Assembly: GCA_900550145.1 (NCBI GenBank)
Contig: URRF01000033.1
Coordinates: 1-12,182 of the forward strand
Length of the DNA: 12,182 bases
Reading direction: 5' to 3'
Origin: an uncultured Mollicutes bacterium
Lineage (GTDB): Bacteria; Bacillota_I; Bacilli_A; RF39; UBA660
Positions within the stretch are counted from its first letter, which is position 1. The number at the start of each line of letters is the position of its first letter. Made by a program: the position numbers and the translations under genes. Below are positions 1 to 5,418 of the stretch, piece by piece. Below the pieces are notes generated by a model. It did no database searches and was not told the DNA's origin. It saw only the letters and a program-made list of their open reading frames with translations.

Positions 1-338
1 CTGGATATATAGGACTTCCTTATGCAACAGATTATGCATATGCAAGTGGTGAAAGTATTTGTGAAACAAATATGGTAAAACAAGATAGTAATAATGTATA
101 TATATGTAAGAATGATAACTGGATGTTTAAAAACACATTGTATTGGACTATATCGCCTGGTGCTGATTCTGGTACTTCGCGTTATGTCTGGTATGTGCGC
201 GGTGATGGGTATGCTGACTACAGCTATGCTGCGCGTGGCGGTGTGGTTTTTCCCGCCATATATCTAAAATCTAATGTCCTTATAGATAGTGGCAATGGAA
301 CAAGTAGTAATCCGTATACATTAAAACTAAATAACTAA
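1..338 (+). CDS. Surface or pilin-like protein, C-terminal part (5' end outside window)
   Basis: The frame is open from base 3 to the TAA at 336-338, so this is the last 111 residues of a longer protein; the ATG at 72 is internal. The tail pattern NWM, then YWTISP, VW-V, VFPAIYLKSNV and GNGTSSNPYTL resembles the C-terminus of large paralogous families in gut Firmicutes and Mollicutes-type genomes. I recall these as annotated DUF6273 or prepilin-like surface proteins; I cannot check that here. It should be secreted or surface-bound, but the N-terminus that would show a signal or prepilin peptide is missing. Codons 159-242 are strikingly different from the rest of the gene (separate entry). The gene ends at a bidirectional terminator. 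Confidence is high that it codes and moderate on the family. Confidence 0.75.
   Translation, partial: GYIGLPYATDYAYASGESICETNMVKQDSNNVYICKNDNWMFKNTLYWTISPGADSGTSRYVWYVRGDGYADYSYAARGGVVFPAIYLKSNVLIDSGNGTSSNPYTLKLNN
159..242 (+). other. Codon-biased GC-rich block, candidate DGR variable region
   Basis: In the 28 codons here, 23 end in T or C, five end in G (tcg, tgg, gtg, ggg, gcg) and none ends in A. The flanking codons are full of A-ending triplets such as aaa, gta, ata and aca. Runs of NNY codons near the 3' end of a surface gene are what adenine-directed mutagenesis of AAY codons in a template repeat produces in diversity-generating retroelements. The block is followed by an invariant-looking tail. 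No template repeat or reverse transcriptase is in this window, so the assignment is inference. Local transfer, or selection for small residues in a lectin-like loop, would be alternatives. Confidence 0.35.
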
Positions 339-451
339 ATCAATAATAAAAACTAATATAAGCGTCAACAAAACAATTATTGAAGTATAAAATTATGGGT
401 GCGTTATTATTTTAAAAATATTTCTATGAAAGAAAGAATATAAAATTATGT

Positions 452-480
452 TTGACAGTAAACTATTAGAATGAGAATAA
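452..480 (+). promoter_or_regulatory. Possible promoter in the 339-570 gap
   Basis: TTGACA at 452-457 is a perfect -35 box. After 17 bases comes GAATAA (475-480), preceded by TG at 472-473, as in an extended -10. No gene lies downstream on this strand before the terminator at 536-564, so if active it would make an RNA of about 80 nt. The -10 is imperfect, so confidence is low. Confidence 0.25.
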
Positions 481-500
481 GCCAAATTTATAACAAAAAG

Positions 501-523
501 TTTATTAAAATAGTTTTAATAAA
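501..523 (+). other. Perfect A/T hairpin, 10-bp stem
   Basis: Bases 501-510 pair fully with 514-523 around a TAG loop. It is all A/T and therefore weak, but it lies directly upstream of the stronger hairpin at 536-564, giving a tandem hairpin arrangement. It could be part of a small RNA or just AT-rich sequence. Confidence 0.25.
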
Positions 524-535
524 TAATTATATATA

Positions 536-569
536 AAAACCTTATAACTAATTTATAAGGTTTTATATT
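536..569. terminator. Bidirectional intrinsic terminator
   Basis: Bases 536-547 pair perfectly with 553-564 (12 bp, two G-C pairs) around a 5-base loop. Both arms carry A4 or T4 ends, so it can end transcription of the plus-strand surface gene and of the minus-strand gene that stops at 571. Confidence 0.75.
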
Positions 570-570
570 A

Positions 571-942
571 TTAACTAAATATGCTTTTATTTCTAGAAGT
601 TTTAACATATCTTTTTTTGTAATTCACAGATGTTGTATATTTTGAACCATCTTTTTTAATAGCAGCATTAAGTTTGTTTAAAAAGCTTACTTCCACACTT
701 ACACAACGTTGTTTATTTCTCAAATCAATTGCTATACCTCTATTGATTCTCTTATCATTTTCTATTTCTTCTTTTAATTTATTTATTGCTGCTTTTTTAT
801 TATTTATATCATCTTCAATTAATTTATGTTCTGTTCTTAAACTTTCTATTGTTTCCATTGTAACTTTAATATTATTAGTAGAATCACCTTGTAATTTTGC
901 ATATAATTTAGGTGTTAATCTAGTACTTTTTGTTCCTGACAT
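571..942 (-). CDS. Small coiled-coil protein of unknown function
   Basis: This encodes 123 residues. I chose the ATG at 942 because GGAGG lies 8 bases upstream and a TTGACA/TATAAT promoter sits just beyond it; the frame stays open upstream but has no such signals. I do not recognise the family. Residues 1-15 are basic and Thr/Ser-rich. Residues about 25-75 are charged, helical and heptad-like (ESLRTEHKLIEDDINNKKAA and what follows), suggesting a coiled coil. The C-terminal 45 residues are rich in Lys, Arg, Ser and Tyr. There is no signal peptide or membrane segment, so it is probably cytoplasmic. A coiled coil with a basic tail would fit a small nucleic-acid-binding or structural protein, but that is a guess. 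It is divergent from the LTA-synthase-like gene. Confidence 0.65.
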   Translation of the reverse strand: MSGTKSTRLTPKLYAKLQGDSTNNIKVTMETIESLRTEHKLIEDDINNKKAAINKLKEEIENDKRINRGIAIDLRNKQRCVSVEVSFLNKLNAAIKKDGSKYTTSVNYKKRYVKTSRNKSIFS

Positions 943-973
943 AAGATATTCCTCCATTTCTTTATGCAAACTT

Positions 974-1001
974 ATTATACATATTTGCAAAAAAATGTCA
1001 A
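974..1001 (-). promoter_or_regulatory. Sigma-A-type promoter of the 571-942 gene, with flanking repeats
   Basis: Reading the minus strand, TTGACA lies at 1001-996 and TATAAT at 979-974 with a 16-base spacer; both boxes are perfect consensus. Copies of TGCAAA (plus-strand reading) at 965-970 and 986-991 flank the -10 at a 21-base, two-turn spacing, which could be an operator. Confidence 0.8.
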
Positions 1002-1007
1002 ATTTTC

Positions 1008-1036
1008 TTGAATTCATGATAGAATAGAAGTATAAT
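1008..1036 (+). promoter_or_regulatory. Promoter of the LTA-synthase-like gene
   Basis: TTGAAT (1008-1013), a 17-base spacer and TATAAT (1031-1036). Its -35 box lies only six bases from the -35 of the divergent promoter, so the two could be co-regulated or compete for polymerase. Confidence 0.8.
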
Positions 1037-1068
1037 GTTAAATTGTATTTAAAAGGCAGGTGGCTATT

Positions 1069-3012
1069 GTGAATAGAAAAAAGATACAACTTGTAGTATT
1101 TTGGATATTTACGGTAATTTTCTTTGAATGCATATATAAAATGACAATATTCAAAAATATAATAGATGGAGATTTTATACAAATGTTATTTTTTTGTATC
1201 CCATCATCATTACTTATATACTTATTTACAACACTTTTTAGTGAAAAGTTAAATAGAAGAATTTCTACTATAATATTATTTCTAATGTTTTTCATATTCT
1301 TTGCTCAAATGGTTTATTTTAAAGTATACAATGGTGTATTTTCAATTTATTCCATGACTAATGGAGGTCAAGTTTTAGAATTTTGGAGAACTATTATATC
1401 TACAATATTTGGAAGTTTATATAATTTCCTATGTTTATTTGTACCTTTAATTATATATTTTTTATTAAAAAACAGAGAGTTTGATTTTTCAAAAAATTCG
1501 TTGTATTCAAAATGCATAGGTGTTCTTGCATTTATCTTTGCAATTTGTGTCGGATTTTATTATATAAATAAAGATAAAAAAGCAATATATTCATCTTATA
1601 ATTTATTTTTTAATACTCATGCTCCAATATTATCTGCAAAAAAATTTGGTTTATTAACGACAATGGGATTAGATTTAAATCGAATTATATTTGGTTTAGC
1701 AGACAAAAAAGTTGAAATAATAATAGATAACACTGAGCCAGACTCAAGCATTACTAAAGAATTTTATAATATACTTGATATTAATTTTGATGATTTAATT
1801 TCTAATGAAGATGATGAAACTATAGCTTCTATGCATAAGTATTTTGAATCTTTGAAAGGAACTAAGAAAAATGAATATACAGGTTTATTTAAAGGAAAAA
1901 ATGTTGTATTTTTCTTAGCAGAATCACTAGATCCGATTGCAATAAGTGAAGAACTTACACCAACTTTGTATAAACTTGCTTCTAGTGGATTTGATTTTAA
2001 AAACTATTATGCACCTTTATATCCTGCAAGTACAGCAGATGGAGAATTTAGAACAGAGTGGTCTTTAATTTCAAGCAGAGGGGATACTCTTACACTTTAT
2101 GCAGAAAAAGATGTTTACAGTCCTTACTTATTTATAAATAGTTTTAGCGGTTATAACCAATATATTTTCCATAACTATAATGGAGATTATTATAATAGAA
2201 AAAAATACTTTGATGCATTAGGATACAAAAATTTTAAGGCATGTGAATATGGATTAAACTTACCATGCAATTCATTTCATGAAAGTGATTATGATATGGT
2301 TGACATAACAACTGAAGATTTTATAAATTCAACTAATCCATTTTTTGCATATTATATTACATTAAGTGGACATATGAGTTATATAAAAGCCAATAATAAA
2401 ATTGTTCAAAAAAATTGGGATTTAGTAAAAGATTTGCCTTATTCAGATAGAATAAAAGGATATATAGCAAGTAATATAGAACTTGATAAGGCAGTAGAAC
2501 TACTAATTAAAAGATTAGAAGAAGCAAATAAATTAGATGATACAGTTATTATAATAACACCTGATCATTATCCATATGGATTATCGAATGATCAAATTAA
2601 TGAAGTATCGACTATAAATAGAGATGATGACTTCGAATTATATAAATCAGATTTGATAATATGGAATAACAAAATGGATAAAAAAGTAATAGTTAATAAG
2701 GTTGGTTCAAATCCTGACGTACTTCCTACAATGCTAAATTTGTTTGGTATAGAATATGATTCAAGGTTTATAATGGGTCAGGATTTACTATCAGATAGTG
2801 AGGGCTTAGTAGTATTTGCCAATAGAAGCTTTATTACAGATACTGTTAAATACGATTCGGTAACAGATGAAATAATAGTAAAAGATGGAAGCCCTATAAA
2901 TACAAAATATATAAATAAAATTAATAATTTAGTTGATAATCAATTCAAAATATCAAACTTAATACTTGAAAATAACTACTATGAAAAGGTTTTTAAAGGA
3001 AAAATAGACTAG
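1069..3012 (+). CDS. LtaS-type membrane sulfatase-fold phosphoglycerol transferase
   Basis: Likely an LTA-synthase-family enzyme that moves glycerophosphate from phosphatidylglycerol onto a surface polymer or glycolipid, outside the membrane. It has 647 residues from GTG 1069, preceded by AGGTGG with a 5-base gap; GTG 1060 lacks a usable site. Five hydrophobic segments lie near residues 8-22, 37-57, 67-84, 109-133 and 148-165. An extracellular sulfatase-like domain follows from about 277. It begins with NVVFFLAESLDP (metal ligand Glu285), then STADGEF with the nucleophile Thr322, SGH at His435 and PDH at Asp499/His500. These match the known LtaS metal and substrate residues (established for S. 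aureus LtaS). The family also includes primases and related phosphoglycerol transferases, so the exact acceptor is unclear. It is monocistronic, ending in a terminator that overlaps its stop codon. Confidence 0.88.
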   Translation: MNRKKIQLVVFWIFTVIFFECIYKMTIFKNIIDGDFIQMLFFCIPSSLLIYLFTTLFSEKLNRRISTIILFLMFFIFFAQMVYFKVYNGVFSIYSMTNGGQVLEFWRTIISTIFGSLYNFLCLFVPLIIYFLLKNREFDFSKNSLYSKCIGVLAFIFAICVGFYYINKDKKAIYSSYNLFFNTHAPILSAKKFGLLTTMGLDLNRIIFGLADKKVEIIIDNTEPDSSITKEFYNILDINFDDLISNEDDETIASMHKYFESLKGTKKNEYTGLFKGKNVVFFLAESLDPIAISEELTPTLYKLASSGFDFKNYYAPLYPASTADGEFRTEWSLISSRGDTLTLYAEKDVYSPYLFINSFSGYNQYIFHNYNGDYYNRKKYFDALGYKNFKACEYGLNLPCNSFHESDYDMVDITTEDFINSTNPFFAYYITLSGHMSYIKANNKIVQKNWDLVKDLPYSDRIKGYIASNIELDKAVELLIKRLEEANKLDDTVIIITPDHYPYGLSNDQINEVSTINRDDDFELYKSDLIIWNNKMDKKVIVNKVGSNPDVLPTMLNLFGIEYDSRFIMGQDLLSDSEGLVVFANRSFITDTVKYDSVTDEIIVKDGSPINTKYINKINNLVDNQFKISNLILENNYYEKVFKGKID

Positions 3013-3030
3013 TATCTGTCTATTTTTTTT
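3001..3030 (+). terminator. Intrinsic terminator overlapping the stop codon
   Basis: Bases 3001-3009 pair with 3018-3026 (9 bp). The TAG stop at 3010-3012 sits in the 8-base loop, and the 3' arm runs into an eight-T tract (3023-3030). Confidence 0.8.
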
Positions 3031-3038
3031 GTTATAAT
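3030..3038 (+). promoter_or_regulatory. Extended -10 promoter for proS
   Basis: TGTTATAAT (TG at 3030-3031, TATAAT at 3033-3038) is a perfect extended -10. It starts at the last base of the upstream terminator's T tract, and no good -35 is visible. GGAAG at 3048-3052 serves as the ribosome site for ATG 3060. Confidence 0.65.
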
Positions 3039-3059
3039 ACAAGATGTGGAAGTGAGAAT

Positions 3060-4733
3060 ATGAAATTAAAAAACAATTATTTTTTTACAGTTAGAGAAGA
3101 TATAAAAGATGAAGAAGCAAAAAGTGGTAATCTATTAGTAAGAAGCGGAATGATTAAAAAAAGTTCAGCAGGTGTTTATATGTATTTGCCACTTGGATAC
3201 AAAGTAATTAAAAATATAGAACAAATTATAAGAGAAGAAATGAATAAAACAGGTGCACTTGAATTATGTATGCCAGTTTTGATTCCAAAGGAGGTGTATG
3301 CAACTTCTGGGAGAGTTGATAATTTTGGCAGTGATGTATTTTCTTTAAAAGATAGATTTAATAGAGATTATATTTTAGGACCTACTCACGAAGAAATGTT
3401 TACAATTGCGAGTTTATCAAATATTAAATCATACAAAGATATGCCATATTCTCTTTACCAATTTCAAACTAAATTTAGAGATGAACCAAGACCTAGGTAT
3501 GGACTTATAAGAGTAAGAGAATTTGTAATGAAAGATGCATATTCATTTGATAAAAATTTAGAGGGTTTGGATATATCATATAAAAAAATGTTTGATGCAT
3601 ATAAAAATGCATTTGATAGAATGCACTTGAAATACAGAATAGTAAAAGCTGATACGGGAGTTATGGGTGGCTTGCTATCAGAAGAATTCCAAGCTGAAAC
3701 TGATATTGGAGAAGATACACTCGTATTGTGTGATAAATGTGATTTTGCATCTAATATAGAAGTTACTAAACATATTGCAAATAATTGTTCTGATGAGATA
3801 GAAAAAGACATAGAATTAGTTAATACTGAAAATAAAGAAACAATAGAAGATGTATGCAATTATTTAAATATAAATGTAGAAAAATCAGTCAAAGCATTAT
3901 TAATGAATGTAGATAATGAGTTAGTTGTTTTCTTTATAAGAGGGGACAAAGAATTAAACGAAGTTAAAGCTAAGAAATTATTGAATGCAAAAGAAATATC
4001 ATTTGCGAATGATGAATTAATAAAAACTTCAAATGCAATACCTGGATATACAGGACCAATTAAATTAAATGCAAAAATAGTAATAGATGATGAAATACTT
4101 AATATGAAAAATTTCTGCTGTGGAGCAAATAAGAAGGGATATCATTATATAAATGCAAATATAAAAGATATCAATTATGATATTGTATCAGATATAATAA
4201 ATGTAAAAGAAAATGATATATGTCCAAATTGCGGTGGAAAGTTATATTTCAAAAAAGGCATAGAAATAGGCAATACATTTAAGCTAGGTACAAAATATTC
4301 AGAAGCACTAAATTTGAATTATACAGATGAATTAAACCAATTAAAGCCAGTTGTAATGGGTTCTTATGGAATTGGATTAGGTAGATGTATGGCAGCTATA
4401 GTAGAGCAAAATAATGATGATAAAGGAATAATATGGCCAATTGAAGTAGCACCTTTTAAATGTGCTATAATAATTGCCAATACAAAAGATACATTGCAAG
4501 TAGAATTGGCAAATAAGATATATGACAACTTAATTGATAAAGATATAGAACCATTACTTGATGATAGAGATGAAAGAATGGGAGTAAAATTAAATGATAT
4601 CGATTTAATAGGAATACCAATTCGAATTGTTGTAGGAAGAAAAGCGGTAGAAAACATTATAGAACTAAAAAGAAGGGATAGCGAAGAAGTTTTTGAGATA
4701 AATATTGAAAATATTATTGAATATATTAAATAA
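3060..4733 (+). CDS. proS: Prolyl-tRNA synthetase, bacterial type with editing domain
   Basis: Charges tRNA-Pro with proline in the cytoplasm (class II aminoacyl-tRNA synthetase). At 557 residues it is close to the usual size of about 570 for bacterial ProRS. The catalytic core starts at the N-terminus; GPTHEE (107-112) is the proline-binding TxE segment and motif 2 runs from FRDEPRPR (139) to KDAYSF (163). The inserted editing domain (about 225-390) keeps EKSVKALL, with the conserved lysine at 278, and GPIK (332-335), so clearance of mischarged Ala-tRNA-Pro is expected. CDKC (224-227) and CPNC (389-392) frame the insertion. Motif 3 is GSYGIGLGR (434-442), followed by an anticodon-binding domain from about 465. 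It has its own promoter and is followed by tRNA-Gly. This is a housekeeping gene, apparently intact. Confidence 0.97.
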   Translation: MKLKNNYFFTVREDIKDEEAKSGNLLVRSGMIKKSSAGVYMYLPLGYKVIKNIEQIIREEMNKTGALELCMPVLIPKEVYATSGRVDNFGSDVFSLKDRFNRDYILGPTHEEMFTIASLSNIKSYKDMPYSLYQFQTKFRDEPRPRYGLIRVREFVMKDAYSFDKNLEGLDISYKKMFDAYKNAFDRMHLKYRIVKADTGVMGGLLSEEFQAETDIGEDTLVLCDKCDFASNIEVTKHIANNCSDEIEKDIELVNTENKETIEDVCNYLNINVEKSVKALLMNVDNELVVFFIRGDKELNEVKAKKLLNAKEISFANDELIKTSNAIPGYTGPIKLNAKIVIDDEILNMKNFCCGANKKGYHYINANIKDINYDIVSDIINVKENDICPNCGGKLYFKKGIEIGNTFKLGTKYSEALNLNYTDELNQLKPVVMGSYGIGLGRCMAAIVEQNNDDKGIIWPIEVAPFKCAIIIANTKDTLQVELANKIYDNLIDKDIEPLLDDRDERMGVKLNDIDLIGIPIRIVVGRKAVENIIELKRRDSEEVFEINIENIIEYIK

Positions 4734-4757
4734 ATATGCTATTATAGTAGCATATTT
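4732..4757 (+). terminator. Hairpin between proS and tRNA-Gly, weak terminator or processing site
   Basis: Bases 4732-4741 pair perfectly with 4748-4757 (10 bp, loop TTATAG). The stem starts inside the proS stop codon and ends two bases before the tRNA. The U-run after it is only three, so read-through into the tRNA is plausible and the hairpin may guide processing. Confidence 0.45.
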
Positions 4758-4759
4758 AT

Positions 4760-4834
4760 GCAGGTGTAGTACAACGGCTAGTACGTGGCCTTGCCAAGGC
4801 TGAGACGTGGGTTCGATTCCCATCACTTGCTCCA
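4760..4834 (+). tRNA. tRNA-Gly(GCC)
   Basis: A 75-nt cloverleaf with CCA encoded. Acceptor arm GCAGGTG (4760-4766) pairs with CACTTGC (4824-4830) with one G-T pair, the discriminator is T and CCA is at 4832-4834. The anticodon loop TTGCCAA holds GCC, which reads glycine codons GGC and GGT. The T arm is GTGGG-TTCGATT-CCCAT. The mobile element content starts directly after it; 3' ends of tRNA genes are common integration sites. Confidence 0.95.
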
Positions 4835-4869
4835 TATGTAAAAATCGTCGGAACAACCGATGTTGAGAT

Positions 4870-4900
4870 AAAACTTAATTAGAAATAATTAAGTTTTTTT
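4870..4900 (+). terminator. Intrinsic terminator after tRNA-Gly
   Basis: Bases 4870-4881 pair perfectly with 4886-4897 (12 bp) around a GAAA tetraloop, followed by further Ts to 4900. This is a strong terminator for the proS/tRNA unit. It may be the last chromosomal feature before the inserted element. Confidence 0.85.
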
Positions 4901-4924
4901 GTGTTTAAGAAAGGTTGTGATGAT

Positions 4925-5206
4925 ATGTTAAATATTACTAAAGAAAAACTTGATTTAAGCCCTGATTTAAAGAAAAAAATTGATTGGGCTAAGAATTATA
5001 CTTCTACTTCAATAACTCTTGAGAAAGGTCATTTAATTAGATTAGAGCCTAGTAATCTAGCTTATGTAGATCCACATAAAGTAAAAATCAATAATTATAC
5101 ATTCTTGTTCTTCAATGGTGTTAATACTTTCTATGTTAATAATCTAAACGAACAACATAATCTATCAGAACTAGAAAAATTCTTTAAACTAGCTAAATGT
5201 TCTTAA
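4925..5206 (+). CDS. Small hypothetical protein at the left end of the element
   Basis: This encodes 93 residues from ATG 4925. AAAGG lies 10 bases upstream; the in-frame GTG at 4901 lies against the tRNA terminator's T tract and has no ribosome site. I do not recognise the protein. The N-terminus (LNITKEKLDLSPDLKKKIDW) is amphipathic, the middle (SITLEKGHLIRLEP, then NNYTFLFFNGVNTFYVNNL) looks like beta strands, and the end (LSELEKFFKLAK) like a helix. It has no signal peptide or membrane segment. A short alpha/beta fold next to a recombinase could suit an excision or regulatory factor, but no helix-turn-helix is clear and this is only position-based inference. Confidence 0.6.
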   Translation: MLNITKEKLDLSPDLKKKIDWAKNYTSTSITLEKGHLIRLEPSNLAYVDPHKVKINNYTFLFFNGVNTFYVNNLNEQHNLSELEKFFKLAKCS

Positions 5207-5227
5207 TACTATTCCCTTAATAAGGAA

Positions 5228-5262
5228 TTGACAAAATTCTAAAAAATGATATTGTATATAAC
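5228..5262 (+). promoter_or_regulatory. Probable promoter of the leader-recombinase transcript
   Basis: TTGACA (5228-5233) is a perfect -35. The -10 is ambiguous: TTGTAT (5252-5257) after 18 bases is the best-spaced choice, while the overlapping TATATA (5255-5260) and TATAAC (5257-5262) match better but sit too far away. The leader peptide's ribosome site begins at 5289. Confidence 0.4.
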
Positions 5263-5300
5263 CAATGAAAGAGGTATGCTCTAGAAATGGAGGTACATCC

Positions 5301-5360
5301 ATGAAAATAAAACACAATATATTGAAAAATTATAATATTAATTTAATGAGGAGTCAGTAG
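5301..5360 (+). CDS. 19-residue leader peptide upstream of the recombinase
   Basis: ATG 5301 has a perfect GGAGG (5289-5293) seven bases upstream and encodes MKIKHNILKNYNINLMRSQ, then TAG at 5358-5360. The strong ribosome site argues that it is translated although it is tiny. Its last four codons and the stop lie inside the 5' arm of the terminator-like hairpin 5348-5393. A ribosome at or near the stop would therefore physically block the hairpin. That is the geometry of translation-coupled attenuators such as those before inducible resistance genes (established for several erm, cat and tet leaders). Four of 19 residues are Asn and four are Lys; no obvious amino acid or drug signal can be read from this. 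The peptide itself probably has no other role. Confidence 0.6.
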   Translation: MKIKHNILKNYNINLMRSQ

Positions 5361-5399
5361 TATTTAGACTTTACTAGATACTATTGTCTCCTCTTTTTT
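5348..5399 (+). terminator. Attenuator hairpin before the recombinase gene
   Basis: Bases 5348-5367 pair with 5374-5393: 20 positions, one T-T mismatch (5354/5387), two G-U pairs and a 6-base loop. TTTTTT follows at 5394-5399. It stands between the leader peptide and the recombinase start at 5419, so it should stop most transcripts unless its 5' arm is occupied by the leader ribosome. Confidence 0.8.
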
Positions 5400-5418
5400 A
5401 GTAATAAGGAGGTTGAAT

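Noticed and set aside
339..570. A template repeat for the 159-242 block in the adjacent gap
   Set aside because: I compared the gap with the block and saw no similar GC-rich stretch; it holds only A/T-rich sequence and hairpins.
674..1027. Plus-strand hydrophobic frame of 117 codons
   Set aside because: It is antisense to the 571-942 gene, which has a perfect promoter and ribosome site; the hydrophobic look comes from complementing Lys/Glu codons.
1060..1068. GTG 1060 as start of the LTA-synthase-like gene
   Set aside because: It lies inside the AGGTGG ribosome site that serves GTG 1069.
943..1182. Upstream extension of the 571-942 frame
   Set aside because: It crosses both promoters and has no ribosome site; the 942 ATG has GGAGG eight bases upstream.
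3464..3859. Minus-strand frame inside proS
   Set aside because: Shadow of a clear housekeeping gene with no start signals. The same applies to minus-strand frames at 4364-4657, 7565-7816 and 7891-8091 and to the plus frame at 9149-9376.
4665..4856. Minus-strand frame of 63 codons containing MGIEPTSQPW
   Set aside because: It is antisense across tRNA-Gly and the proS end; MGIEPT-type peptides are the classic false translation of tRNA genes.
5207..5227. Terminator after the 4925-5206 gene (CCTTAATAAGG)
   Set aside because: Only four pairs and no T tract; too weak to call.
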